Position numbers and translations under genes: made by a program | Assembly: GCA_900315675.1 (NCBI GenBank) | Contig: OMZY01000012.1 | Span: 25,680-89,679 of the forward strand | Source: an uncultured Eubacteriales bacterium | Lineage (GTDB): Bacteria; Bacillota; Clostridia; Christensenellales; Aristaeellaceae | Length of the DNA stretch: 64,000 nucleotides | Direction: 5' to 3' | Shown: one piece after another, positions 1 to 8,600 of the stretch | How the letters are laid out: each line of letters begins with the position of its first letter | How positions within the stretch are numbered: the stretch's first letter is position 1 | Notes under the pieces: model-generated | Databases searched by the model: none | Seen by the model: the letters and a program-made list of their open reading frames with translations, nothing else | Told to the model about the DNA's origin: nothing

Positions 1-408
1 TTCATCAAGGGCGCGCTGAGCCCGGCGGACGCGCTTCGCTGCCGGGATCTGGGCGCTGCCGGACTGATCCTGAGTCATCACAACGGCCTGATGAGATATG
101 CCGTACCTCCGGTGATGATCCTGCCGGAAATCCGGAAGGCTGTCGGGAGGGATCTCCTGCTGATTGCGGACGGTGGCATTGAAACCGGCTTTGACGCTTT
201 CAAGGCGCTGGCCCGCGGGGCGGACGCCGTCACCATGGGTAAAGCGCTGATGGGCCCTCTGAAGGAAAAGGGAGCGGAGGGCGTCAGGGACACCCTGCTG
301 AAAGCCAACGGCCAGCTGCAGGCCATGATGATCCGTACCGGAACGAAAAACCTGAAGCACATGGATCCTTCTGTGATCTGGGAACCGGTGCAGTACCGTC
401 ACGGATAA
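1..408 (+). CDS. FMN-dependent alpha-hydroxy-acid dehydrogenase/oxidase, C-terminal part
   Basis: Partial gene, open at the left edge; the last 135 residues are present. The family (lactate oxidase, glycolate oxidase, L-lactate dehydrogenase) oxidises 2-hydroxy acids to 2-oxo acids on a TIM barrel with FMN. Visible features are the KGALSPADALRCRDLGAAG stretch, the SHHNG segment where the family has a catalytic-His SNHGGR-type loop, and the phosphate-binding strand LIADGGIETGFDAFKALARG followed by ADAVTMGKAL. The SHHNG version departs from the SNHGGR consensus and suggests the clostridial subgroup usually annotated only as alpha-hydroxy-acid oxidizing protein. The substrate cannot be told from this fragment. 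A strong bidirectional terminator follows and separates it from convergent recO. Confidence 0.8.
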   Translation, partial: FIKGALSPADALRCRDLGAAGLILSHHNGLMRYAVPPVMILPEIRKAVGRDLLLIADGGIETGFDAFKALARGADAVTMGKALMGPLKEKGAEGVRDTLLKANGQLQAMMIRTGTKNLKHMDPSVIWEPVQYRHG

Positions 409-426
409 CAGAAAAGCAATGAAAAA

Positions 427-460
427 CGTCCCCGGCCGGATCGGCCGGGGACGCTGTTTT
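427..460. terminator. Bidirectional rho-independent terminator
   Basis: A perfect 12-bp stem (CGTCCCCGGCCG with its complement, 3-nt loop GAT) is followed by a T-rich tail on the plus strand and preceded by AAAA, which becomes a U tract on the minus strand. It lies between the converging dehydrogenase and recO genes and can serve both. Confidence 0.85.
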
Positions 461-1190
461 ATTCCTTGGGGAGCATGGACGCGCTTTTAATGCGCCTGCC
501 CAGGCGGCGTTCCGTGTAGTCCCGCAGCAGGCTGAAGGGGGCGGTTTCTCCCGGGGCGTTGACCCATCCCGCGGAACCGGTGGTCAGCGCTTTCCGCATC
601 CAGCGGATCTGCCCGGGGGCCAGCGGAGCCTGATCCCGGCGGCTCCGGCAGTTTTCACAGCAGATACCGCCCTCTTCCGCGTCAAAGAAAAGCGGGGCGT
701 TTTCCTCCGGTTTTTTGCCGCAGAACACGCAGTGGTTCAGCCGGGGTTTGAAGCCCTGGCAGGCGGAGAAGTGCAGCAGGAACCCGGCCAGCAGCGGTTT
801 CCATTCCTGATCGGAAAAGGTCAGCCGGGACAAGGTGTGAAGCAGCAGCATGAACAGCTCCTGCTGTTCCTGTTCAGGTTCGGCCACGGCTTCCGCCAGG
901 TTCAGCAGCCAGATGCCGCAGGTCAGCCGGTCATAGTCGTTCCGTAGAGGATAGAAGGTTTCAATCAGTTTGACGGAGGTTACCGTGATGTGTCCGCCGT
1001 TTTCGTGCAGCATATAATCCCCCAGCGCGAACAGCTCGCCGGAGTTCAGGTTGTGGGATTTGGGCTTGCGGCAGTTCCGGATGATGGCGTCAATGCGCCC
1101 CCGGGAAGGGGACAGCAGGGTGACCATCCGGTCGTTGTCCCGGTAGTTGACGTGCCGCAGCACAATGGCGGTGTTTTCTGTCTGAATCAT
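459..1190 (-). CDS. recO: DNA repair protein RecO
   Basis: RecO (243 aa, normal length) binds single-stranded DNA with RecR and loads RecA at gaps, cytoplasmic. The N-terminal OB-fold carries the typical start MIQTENTAIVLRHVNYRDND and the GR-rich strand LLSPSRGRIDAIIRNC. The middle helical domain is followed by a zinc site HCVFCGKK ... CCENCRSR, and the protein ends in the family-typical LRDYTERRLGRRIKS. It is transcribed from a promoter that overlaps, head to head, that of the ECF sigma gene. Identification is firm from whole-length similarity to the Firmicutes RecO pattern. Confidence 0.92.
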   Translation of the reverse strand: MIQTENTAIVLRHVNYRDNDRMVTLLSPSRGRIDAIIRNCRKPKSHNLNSGELFALGDYMLHENGGHITVTSVKLIETFYPLRNDYDRLTCGIWLLNLAEAVAEPEQEQQELFMLLLHTLSRLTFSDQEWKPLLAGFLLHFSACQGFKPRLNHCVFCGKKPEENAPLFFDAEEGGICCENCRSRRDQAPLAPGQIRWMRKALTTGSAGWVNAPGETAPFSLLRDYTERRLGRRIKSASMLPKE

Positions 1191-1222
1191 GGTATCCTCA
1201 GCGCTTACAGGCCGTTTGCAGG

Positions 1223-1251
1223 TTGGCGGATTCTTAAAGCTATGCTATCAT
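1223..1251 (+). promoter_or_regulatory. Promoter of ECF sigma operon
   Basis: TTGGCG, 17-nt spacer, TATCAT with an extended TGC just upstream of the -10. The transcript would start near 1258, about 50 nt before the GTG start of the sigma gene. Confidence 0.6.
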
Positions 1252-1270
1252 ATGGAACAGTTGAATGCAA
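1242..1270 (-). promoter_or_regulatory. Promoter of recO
   Basis: Read on the minus strand: TTGCAT, 17 nt, TAGCAT with an extended TGA. It overlaps the divergent promoter of the sigma operon almost completely, so the two cannot easily be occupied together. Confidence 0.5.
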
Positions 1271-1307
1271 GAAACTGACAGGGTTTTCTTCGGAAGGAGG
1301 GACTGGC

Positions 1308-1904
1308 GTGGATGAACTGCTGCTTCGCAAGGCGCAGCGCGGTGATCCGGAGGCGTTTGAACAGCTGATCGGGCCGCTGGAGCAGCTGATCTGGCGAATA
1401 TGCTGGCACTATACAGGGAACCGGGAGAGCGCCGAGGACTGCGGCCAGGAGACCATGCTCCGGATCTGGCGGAGCCTGGACAGCTACCGGAACGACTGCG
1501 CCCTGGAAAGCTGGGTGTACCGGATTGCTGCCAACTGCTGCATGGATTACCTGCGGAAGAAAAAGCGGGATAAAAGTGTATCGGTGGAGCCACTGCGGGA
1601 GCAGGGGTTTGACCCGGCGGATTCCAATCCGGGAACCGAAGAGCAGGTAGTTGCCGCGGATGAACGTCAGCGCCTGCGGGAGGCCATTACGCAGCTGCCG
1701 GAGGACCAGCGGGAAGCACTGATCCTGACCCAGCTGGAAAAGGTCCCCTATGAGGAAGCGGCAAACCGTCTCGGGGTTTCGGAGGGAACCGTCAAAAGCA
1801 GGGTCAACAGGGCGAAAGCCCGGCTGAAAGAAATCCTCTCGGAGGAAAGGGAACTTTCTCCGCCGGGGAACGTCCAAAGAAATGAAAGGAGGTCGCGGTC
1901 ATGA
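1308..1904 (+). CDS. ECF-type RNA polymerase sigma factor
   Basis: A 198-aa sigma-70 family ECF factor. Region 2 (about residues 8-80) shows the EAFEQLI start, the DCGQETMLRIWRSLDSY core and the WVYRIAANCCMDYLRKKKR segment. Region 4 (about 125-185) has LPEDQREALILTQLEKVPY and the helix-turn-helix EEAANRLGVSEGTVKSRVNRA. The GTG at 1308 is chosen because an ideal GGAAGGAGG lies 8 nt upstream; an ATG further upstream in frame has no such site. The stop overlaps the start of the next gene as ATGA, the classic coupling of a sigma factor with its anti-sigma factor. The signal it responds to is not evident. Confidence 0.88.
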   Translation: MDELLLRKAQRGDPEAFEQLIGPLEQLIWRICWHYTGNRESAEDCGQETMLRIWRSLDSYRNDCALESWVYRIAANCCMDYLRKKKRDKSVSVEPLREQGFDPADSNPGTEEQVVAADERQRLREAITQLPEDQREALILTQLEKVPYEEAANRLGVSEGTVKSRVNRAKARLKEILSEERELSPPGNVQRNERRSRS

Positions 1905-2695
1905 ATCAGACAGATATGGAAAAAAACCTGCAGGCTGATCCGGAACTGGACGCTGTGCTGGAACAGATGTCCGGGGAAGTTCCACCCATGCCCGCGGACT
2001 TCCATGACAAATGGATGAATGCCATCCGGGCGGAAGCCGTACAGAACGCGTCCGCGCCGGAAGAAAAAACCGAAAAGAAAGTTGTGTCCCTGACCCATTG
2101 GACCAGGATCCTCAGCATTGCCGCGGTCTTTATTTTCCTGATCGGAGGCACAGTCCTGTACCGGAATTCCAGGGGTTCCCTGATGCCGGCCGCGGATAAG
2201 ACGGAGGCGGCGGTCATGGCGGACCTGGCGTCCGCGGCCCGGGAAGAGTCAGCGGAGGAAACGGAAGAGGAACCGGACATCCGGAAAAAGAATGCCGCCG
2301 CCATGACGCTTGCGGCGGGCGCGCCTCAGGCCGCGTCCGAAGCGGAAGCACCGGAGACCTGGTCGGAAGCGGCGGCTTATGACGCAGAACCGGCTCTGGC
2401 AATGGGAGCAGCATCCATGGAAACCGCGGAGACGGAGTATGACGCGGCGGAGGAACCGATGCCCCTGCCGCAGGCGACGGCCATGCCCACGATGCCGGCT
2501 GCTGTGCCGGAGGAGGCTGAAACCGATACATCGGAAGCGGAGCAGACGGAGGAAGCCCCCGGACTGCTGCGGCAGGCGGGAGAGTTCATCACGGATATGG
2601 GTGATTTCCTGCTGGCGGCGCTGCCCTACCTGGCTGTGCTGGCGGTACCGGCTGTTATCGCGGCGGTTCTGTGCCGGCGGAAAAAGAACGGATAA
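1901..2695 (+). CDS. Probable membrane anti-sigma factor with Ala/Glu/Pro-rich extracytoplasmic segment
   Basis: A 264-aa protein translationally coupled (ATGA overlap) to the upstream ECF sigma factor, hence the likely cognate anti-sigma factor. Residues 1-65 are a soluble N-terminus resembling anti-sigma N-domains (PADFHDKWMNAIRAEA) but lack the His-Cys-Cys zinc motif of ZAS proteins. A membrane segment lies at about 67-86 (RILSIAAVFIFLIGGTVLY). A long low-complexity region rich in Ala, Glu, Pro and Met follows, then a second membrane helix near the C-terminus (LLAALPYLAVLAVPAVIAAV) and a basic RRKKNG tail. The assignment as anti-sigma rests mainly on position and layout. Confidence 0.65.
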   Translation: MNQTDMEKNLQADPELDAVLEQMSGEVPPMPADFHDKWMNAIRAEAVQNASAPEEKTEKKVVSLTHWTRILSIAAVFIFLIGGTVLYRNSRGSLMPAADKTEAAVMADLASAAREESAEETEEEPDIRKKNAAAMTLAAGAPQAASEAEAPETWSEAAAYDAEPALAMGAASMETAETEYDAAEEPMPLPQATAMPTMPAAVPEEAETDTSEAEQTEEAPGLLRQAGEFITDMGDFLLAALPYLAVLAVPAVIAAVLCRRKKNG

Positions 2696-2712
2696 CACAG
2701 CGGAGAAGAAAC

Positions 2713-3324
2713 ATGATCCTGTATCATATGAGCGAGTCCCTGGAGGAAGGGAAGGAACTGATTCCGGATTACAAGAAAAACGCGTCCCTGGTCGAGCCCT
2801 TTGTCAAGGCGCTGAATACCAGCGTTGAAATGTTCCAGATCCTGATGCTGAACGCGGAATATTTCGGAAGCGTTCTTGCCAAATACGAATTGTCCGGCAT
2901 GCCGACGCATGAAATCAAATGGGGAACGGAAGGTATTTTTGAGTATATCCGCCGGAAGGAATTCCCCGATCAGATCGGCCGGGTAAAGTGCAATTATTTC
3001 TATCCGGACCTGAAACGGTGCAGTGAACTGTATTATGAGGACTGGGGGGAAGCCTCCGAAGAGGAACGCGCGAAGATCCGGCTTTATGAGGTGGAAGCAG
3101 CGGGAAGGACAGCCGTTTATGACATGAGGCTGTTTGATGAGGCTTTCGATATTCTGTATGAGGGAACCGCCGCGGCGGATATAGCGCGCTGTATGGAGCT
3201 GGCAAGAAAGTACTTCCGCGGGGAAAAGGGAAATGATCCGGTTATGGAGATCCTGAGCGACGGGGCTGCAACCGTAAAGCAGGAGCTGGACAAAACCATA
3301 CTGGAAGAGATCCGGAACAAATAA
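2713..3324 (+). CDS. Conserved hypothetical protein (DUF2441-like)
   Basis: 203 aa, soluble, no signal peptide. The ATG at 2713 is preceded by GGAGAAGAA. The N-terminus MILYHMSESLEEGKELIPDY resembles families whose members start with a short strand F/LYH followed by an L-x-x-G-x-x-I-P motif (DUF2441-like); this is a weak match from memory. The rest is helical and rich in acidic residues, with no catalytic motif recognised. It lies between the sigma operon and a Nudix gene with an 18-nt gap, so it may share their transcript. No function is proposed. Confidence 0.55.
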   Translation: MILYHMSESLEEGKELIPDYKKNASLVEPFVKALNTSVEMFQILMLNAEYFGSVLAKYELSGMPTHEIKWGTEGIFEYIRRKEFPDQIGRVKCNYFYPDLKRCSELYYEDWGEASEEERAKIRLYEVEAAGRTAVYDMRLFDEAFDILYEGTAAADIARCMELARKYFRGEKGNDPVMEILSDGAATVKQELDKTILEEIRNK

Positions 3325-3342
3325 CACAGGGAGATAGGGACA

Positions 3343-3879
3343 ATGGAACTGTTTGATCTGTATACGAAGGACCGGGAACCAACAGGAAAGAAGATGGTGC
3401 GCGGCGACAGGGTACCGGAAGGACTGTACCGGCTTGTTGTGCATGTGTGCATTTTTGATCAGGAAGGCCGGATGCTGATCCAGCAGCGCCAGCCCTTCAA
3501 ACACGGCTGGTCCAACCTCTGGGATATTACGGTGGGCGGAAGCGCGGTGGCCGGAGACACCAGCCGGTCGGCCGCGGAAAGGGAAACCCGTGAGGAAATC
3601 GGACTGGATATAGACCTGTCCGATGCCCGTCCGGCGCTGACGCTCAACTGGGAGCATGGCTTTGACGATTATTACCTGCTGACGCGGGACGTGGATCCGG
3701 CGAGCCTGAACCTGCAGTATGAGGAAGTACAGGCAGTCCGCTGGGCTGCACTGGAGGAAATCCTGGAAATGATTGATGACGGACGGTTTATTCCTTATGA
3801 AAAGGGCCTGATTGAGCTGCTCTTTTTCCAGAGGAATCACCGGGGCGCCCATACACGGAAAGATACCACGGGAGCCTGA
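3343..3879 (+). CDS. Nudix hydrolase
   Basis: A 178-aa Nudix-fold hydrolase, a family that cleaves nucleoside diphosphates linked to other groups. The Nudix box is GGSAVAGDTSRSAAERETREEIGL, written here in parts: the G at its start, RETREEIGL at its end, with Asp where the first Glu of the consensus normally lies. The N-terminal MELFDLYTKDREPTGKKMVRG and the RLVVHVCIFDQEGRMLIQQR strand are typical of the isopentenyl-diphosphate-isomerase-like/YfcD subgroup, whose substrates are unknown. It is 18 nt after the DUF gene and 20 nt before the HAD gene, forming a likely operon. GGAGATAGGG precedes the ATG. Confidence 0.85.
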   Translation: MELFDLYTKDREPTGKKMVRGDRVPEGLYRLVVHVCIFDQEGRMLIQQRQPFKHGWSNLWDITVGGSAVAGDTSRSAAERETREEIGLDIDLSDARPALTLNWEHGFDDYYLLTRDVDPASLNLQYEEVQAVRWAALEEILEMIDDGRFIPYEKGLIELLFFQRNHRGAHTRKDTTGA

Positions 3880-3899
3880 TCCCTGTGATAAGAGGAAAT

Positions 3900-4736
3900 A
3901 TGGATAAAAACACGCTGTATGTTACCGATCTGGACGGAACCCTGCTGCGGAGTGACGCGACCCTCTCCCCGTATACGATTTCAACGATCAACAGGCTGAC
4001 GGAACAGGGCCTCGCGTTCACTTACGCAACGGCCCGGTCCATTGAAAGCGCACGGCCGATTGCGGGAGAACTGAATCTTCGTCTTCCGGCCATTACCCGC
4101 AACGGCGCTGTGCTGGCGGACAACGCTACCGGGAAACACCTGGAAAAGGCGCTTTTCACGGAAGAGGAAGTCGCCCTCCTGAAGGAAATGCTGCCGGAAC
4201 TGCCACGGTGCGGTTTTGTTTCCTGCTTTCTCGGGGAGGAAATGTTCAAGGCCTATGTCCCGGGGAACCTTGTTCCGGGAATGGTACAGTATGCGGATTA
4301 TTACCGGGATGATCCCAAAATGAAACCGGTAAAAACCCTGGAGGAGATGTTCTTCGGCCAGCCCGGATATGTCACCCTGATTGACGACCGGGAGAAAGCC
4401 GCGAAAATCTATGAAAAAGTCCGGCAGTATCCCGGCTGGGAATGCATTTTCCAGAAGGATACCTACTGGGATGAGTACTGGGTGGAAGTCTGTCCGCGGA
4501 ACTGTACCAAAGCCAAGGCGATCCTGAAGATGAAGGAACAGTACGGATTCCGGAAGGTGGTTGCTTTCGGGGATTCCGTCAATGATATGCCCATGTTCCG
4601 CGCTGCGGACGAAGCCTACGCGGTATCCAACGCGCTGGAGGCACTGAAGGAGATTGCGACCGGGGTGATCGGCGGCAATAATGAGGACGCGGTGGCGCGC
4701 TTCCTGGAAAGCCGGGCGGCGGAGACAGAAAAGTGA
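3900..4736 (+). CDS. HAD-superfamily (Cof-type) phosphatase
   Basis: 278 aa, cytoplasmic sugar-phosphate/nucleotide phosphatase of the Cof/YbiV type. Motif I is VTDLDGTLL (nucleophile Asp near residue 10), motif II lies in FTYATARS, motif III is the Lys of KAKAILKMKEQYG, and motif IV is VVAFGDSVNDMPMF, with the C2 cap between them. An in-frame GTG at 3885 would add five residues; ATG 3900 with AGAGGA upstream is preferred because the protein then begins in the family-usual way. A terminator follows. The substrate is not predictable. Confidence 0.85.
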   Translation: MDKNTLYVTDLDGTLLRSDATLSPYTISTINRLTEQGLAFTYATARSIESARPIAGELNLRLPAITRNGAVLADNATGKHLEKALFTEEEVALLKEMLPELPRCGFVSCFLGEEMFKAYVPGNLVPGMVQYADYYRDDPKMKPVKTLEEMFFGQPGYVTLIDDREKAAKIYEKVRQYPGWECIFQKDTYWDEYWVEVCPRNCTKAKAILKMKEQYGFRKVVAFGDSVNDMPMFRAADEAYAVSNALEALKEIATGVIGGNNEDAVARFLESRAAETEK

Positions 4737-4742
4737 CTGTGA

Positions 4743-4777
4743 GGGAACCGGAAGCAAAATACCGGTTCCTATTTTTC
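4743..4777 (+). terminator. Rho-independent terminator after HAD gene
   Basis: Stem GGAACCGG/CCGGTTCC (8 bp, 10-nt AAGCAAAATA-type loop) followed by TATTTTTC. It ends the DUF-Nudix-HAD operon. Confidence 0.8.
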
Positions 4778-4870
4778 TGAATGAGTCCTGTATTCCGCGC
4801 TTTTCAGGAGATATGATCAGCATAGAAAGAGACTGAACAGGCTGAAAAAAGCAGAGAAGGGGGCAAAACG

Positions 4871-5206
4871 ATGTACTGCGAGAAATGCAGGCGAATCTTT
4901 GAAGAAGAAAAATGCCCTGTCTGCAGGCACAGCCGGGTCCGGAATCCTGAACCCGGCGACCTGTGCTTTCTGACAGAGCAGGACTATGTGTCTTCGGGAA
5001 TCCTGGAGGATGTACTGAAGCAGGACGGAATTCCGTACCTGAGGAAGGATGTCATGGGCGCCGGAATGGCTGTCAAGGTCGGTCCCATGCTGGACCGGGG
5101 CCGGTTCTATGTCATGTATGAAAAGCTGCCGGACGCCCGGGCAGTTGTGGAAGAGCTGTTCACCGGAATCCGGGATGAAGCCGGAGCGCCGGCGGATCAG
5201 GAGTGA
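4871..5206 (+). CDS. Small zinc-ribbon protein with DUF2007-like domain
   Basis: 111 aa. The N-terminus carries two CxxC knuckles (MYCEKC and CPVC), a zinc ribbon. It is followed by a ferredoxin-like alpha-beta domain (about residues 35-100: LEDVLKQDGIPYLRKD ... FYVMYEKLPDARAVVEELF) reminiscent of the DUF2007 putative signal-transducing domain. AGAAGGGGGC lies upstream of the ATG. It is 4 nt from the following membrane protein gene and almost certainly co-transcribed with it. The role is unknown; a protein with a similar alpha-beta module but without the ribbon is encoded at 27702. Confidence 0.7.
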   Translation: MYCEKCRRIFEEEKCPVCRHSRVRNPEPGDLCFLTEQDYVSSGILEDVLKQDGIPYLRKDVMGAGMAVKVGPMLDRGRFYVMYEKLPDARAVVEELFTGIRDEAGAPADQE

Positions 5207-5210
5207 GGAC

Positions 5211-5531
5211 ATGATTGCCGGTTTTGTGATCTGGAGCGCAGTAAGTCTTCTGCTGGTGGGAATCGGCGTCTGGTGCTGGCGGTCGGAAAAAACCGTGGGC
5301 TTTTACACCGGCGTAAAGCCGCCGGAGGTGACGGACGTCCGGAAATATAACCGTTCCGTGGGAAAACTGTGGTTTGTCTACGCGGTGCTGTTTGAACTGC
5401 TGTATGTCCCGCTGCTGATTCCGGTGCTGCATCATTCCGGAATCCTGTGGTTTGGTCTCGGTACGCCTGTGATTACGGTCGGCCTGCTGATCGGCTATCA
5501 CCGTGTCCTGCAGCGGTACAGAAAAGTGTAA
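5211..5531 (+). CDS. Small membrane protein with three predicted helices
   Basis: 106 aa. Hydrophobic segments occur at about residues 3-21 (GFVIWSAVSLLLVGIGVWC), 52-70 and 76-97. The loop between the first two has VGFYTGVKPPEVTDVRKYN, a pattern seen in small clostridial membrane proteins of unknown role. The ATG at 5211 is preceded by GGAGTGAGG and lies just after the stop of the zinc-ribbon gene, so the two may function together. No enzymatic motif is visible. Confidence 0.65.
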   Translation: MIAGFVIWSAVSLLLVGIGVWCWRSEKTVGFYTGVKPPEVTDVRKYNRSVGKLWFVYAVLFELLYVPLLIPVLHHSGILWFGLGTPVITVGLLIGYHRVLQRYRKV

Positions 5532-5540
5532 ACGTTTCCT
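5527..5540 (+). promoter_or_regulatory. Candidate LacI-family/cre-like operator upstream of lacZ
   Basis: TGTAAACGTTTCCT, matching the catabolite-responsive element consensus TGNAARCGNWWWCA at all but two positions. It ends 2 nt before the -35 of the beta-galactosidase promoter. The same 10-mer GTAAACGTTT occurs in inverted orientation at 10165-10174. Confidence 0.4.
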
Positions 5541-5542
5541 TA

Positions 5543-5571
5543 TTGGAAAAACCCGGGTCCTGTGATATATT
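5543..5571 (+). promoter_or_regulatory. Promoter of beta-galactosidase gene
   Basis: TTGGAA, 17 nt, TATATT with extended TGA. The predicted start near 5578 leaves a leader of about 25 nt before ATG 5604. Confidence 0.65.
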
Positions 5572-5603
5572 GTTTTTATCAGAATGAAGAGAGGCTATGC
5601 TTT

Positions 5604-8600
5604 ATGTTCTTTGATGAAAACAGGCTCAGGGATCCGGGTTTTTTTCGTGAGAACAGACTGGACGCGCACTCTGATCACGCGGTCGAGCCTGCGTACCGGC
5701 TGTGCCTGAACGGCCTGTGGAAATTTGCCCATGCGGTGAATCCCGCCCAGGTGATTCCCGGCTTTGAACAGCCGGAGTTTGACTGCCGCGGCTGGAACGA
5801 TATTCATGTGCCTGCCCATATCCAGCTGGAAGGCTGGGGAACGCCCCAGTACGCCAATACGGAGTATCCCTGGGACGGGCTGGCGGATATCCGGCCCGGT
5901 GAGCTGCCGGAGAATTACAATCCGGTTGCCTGCTATGTGAAGTATTTCCGCCTGCCGGAGAATATGCAGGGCAAGCGGGTGTTTATTTCCTTCCAGGGCG
6001 TTGAGAGCTGCGTGGCCCTGTGGCTGAACGGAACCTATATCGGTTTCTCTTCGGACAGTTTCACGCCCCATGAATTTGAACTGACGGAGGCGCTTCGGGA
6101 GGGGGAGAATAAGCTGGCCTGCCGGGTCTACCGCTGGTGCTCCGGCAGCTGGCTGGAGGATCAGGATTTCCTCCGTTTTTCCGGAATCTTCCGGGACGTG
6201 TATCTTTATGCGGTCTCTTCCGTCCATGTATGGGATCTGAAGATCGTCGCGGAACCGGATGAAACCTTTGCGAACGGTATCCTGCGCTGGCAGGCAAAGA
6301 CGGAAGCCCCTGCGGGAACCAGCCTGGCTGTCTGCCTGAAGGACGGGGATAAGGTGATCGCGGAGGGCGGCGGGGAAGTTTCCGGCCTGACGGAATCCAA
6401 AGGAGACCTTGCGGCGGAGAGGATCCGCCTCTGGTCCGCGGAAGATCCGTATCTCTATGAACTGCGGCTGACGCTGACTGCGCCGGACGGAACGGAGGAA
6501 ACAGCGGTCCAGAAGGTGGGCTTCCGGAAGATTGAGATCCGGGACAGCGTTATCCGGGTGAACGGCGTCCGTGTGGTTTTCAAGGGCGTCAACCGTCATG
6601 ATTTCTGCGGTGAAAGCGGCCGGGCGGTCACGGAGGAAAAGGTCCGCCGGGATCTGCTGACCATGAAGCGGAATAATATCAACGCCATCCGGACCAGCCA
6701 TTATCCGAATGCCAGTATGCTTTACCGGCTGTGCGATGAGCTGGGCCTGTATATCATTGACGAGAACAACATGGAAAGCCACGGCATGTGGGACATGCTC
6801 TGGCAGGGCTATATCAAAACCGAACAGATGTTCCCCGGTGCGCAGAAGGCATGGGAACCGATGCTCCTGGACCGGGTCCGCTCCGTCACGGAACGGGACA
6901 GGAACCATCCCAGCGTGATTATCTGGTCCTGCGGCAATGAAAGTCTGACGGGCCCTGTGATCCTGGCCATGAGCCGGGAGTTTAAGCGGCTGGATCCCAC
7001 CCGCCCCGTGCATTATGAAGGGGATCACCAGGTGGATCACTTCGATCCGGCGCTTCGCCTGCGGGAGATTACCGATATTGAGTCGGAAATGTACACCCCG
7101 GCGGACCGGGTCCGCTCCTACCTGAAGGAACACCGGGAAAAACCGTTCATCCTCTGCGAGTATACCCATTCCATGGGCAACTCCAACGGCGCCATGCACA
7201 AATATACGGAGCTGGCCTATGAGGAGGAACTGTACCAGGGCGGTTTCATCTGGGACTTCATTGACCAGGGCCTGGTCATGCGGGACCGCTTCGGAAAGGA
7301 AACCCTCACCTACGGCGGCGACTGGGACGACCGGCCGACGGACGGGATTTTCTGCGGCAACGGCATTGTTTTTGCCGACGGCCGGGAAACCCCGAAGCTG
7401 CAGGAAGTAAAGTACAACTACCAGGATATTGTGGTCCGGCCTGACGCGGAAAAAATGGAAGTCATCAACCGGCACATGTTCACCTCCACCGCGGCATTCC
7501 GCTGCGTGGCGGTGCTGGCCCGGGACGGAAGGGAAATCGCCCGCCGGGAAATAGAGACCGACGTGGCGCCACTGTCTTCCGCGGTTTATCCGCTTCCTTT
7601 CGGCAAACAGACGGAACCGGGCGAGTATACGGTGACCGTATCCTTCCGTCTGCGGAAAGATACCCCCTGGGCTTCCGAAGGCTTTGAGACTGCCTTCGGA
7701 CAGGGCGTCTGGACTGTGGAGAAAAAGGAGCGTGTCTGCCAGCGCCTGAGCGGGGAGCTTTTCTTCATGAACAGCCCCTGGAATATCACCGTGCGCGGAG
7801 ATCATTTCAGCGTTCAGTTTTCCCGGCTTACCGGCGCGCTGACCTCCTACCGCTGGGGCGGTACGGAATACCTGAAGGTACCGCTGCTGCCCAACTTCTG
7901 GCGCGCGCCCACCAACAACGATATCGGCAACCGCATGCCCCAGCGTTATGCCCAGTGGAAACTTGCTTCCCAGTATGTGACGGCCGGGTATCAACCGGAA
8001 ACGGCGAAAAAGAACGTCGCGGTCCGACCGGAAAAGCAGGCGGACGGCAGCGTGTGCTTTACCATGACCTATGACCTTCCGACGGCTCCCGCGGCTTCCT
8101 GTTCGGTGACGTACAGGATCCGGCCCTGCGGACGGGTGGATGTCCGGCTGGATTATGATCCGGTGAAGGAACTGGGCGACATGCCGGAATTCGGAATGAT
8201 TACCAAACTGGACGCGGATTATAACCGGGTACGCTTCTACGGGCTCGGACCGCAGGAAAACTATACCGATCGGCGGGAAGGCGCGCGGCTGGGCGTCTGG
8301 GACTACCGTGCGGAGGAAAACCTGACGCCTTACCTGCTTCCCCAGGAATGCGGCAACCGGACCGGCGTCCGCTGGGCGGAAATAACCGACGCGAAGGGAC
8401 AGGGCCTGAAGCTGTGGCTGAACGGAGGGGAATTCTCCGCTCTGCCCTGGACGCCCCATGAAATTGAGAACGCAGCCCATGGCTATGAGCTTCCGCCGGT
8501 GAATTACACCGTGCTGAAAATGAGCGCGCAGCAGATGGGCGTTGGGGGCGATGACAGCTGGGGAGCGCGCACCCATCCGGAATACCTGCTGGATGTATCA

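Noticed and set aside
5595-8576. Nearly 1000-codon open frame antisense to lacZ
   Set aside because: A shadow of GC-rich codon use; it has no ribosome site, no recognisable domain and covers a gene with clear catalytic motifs.
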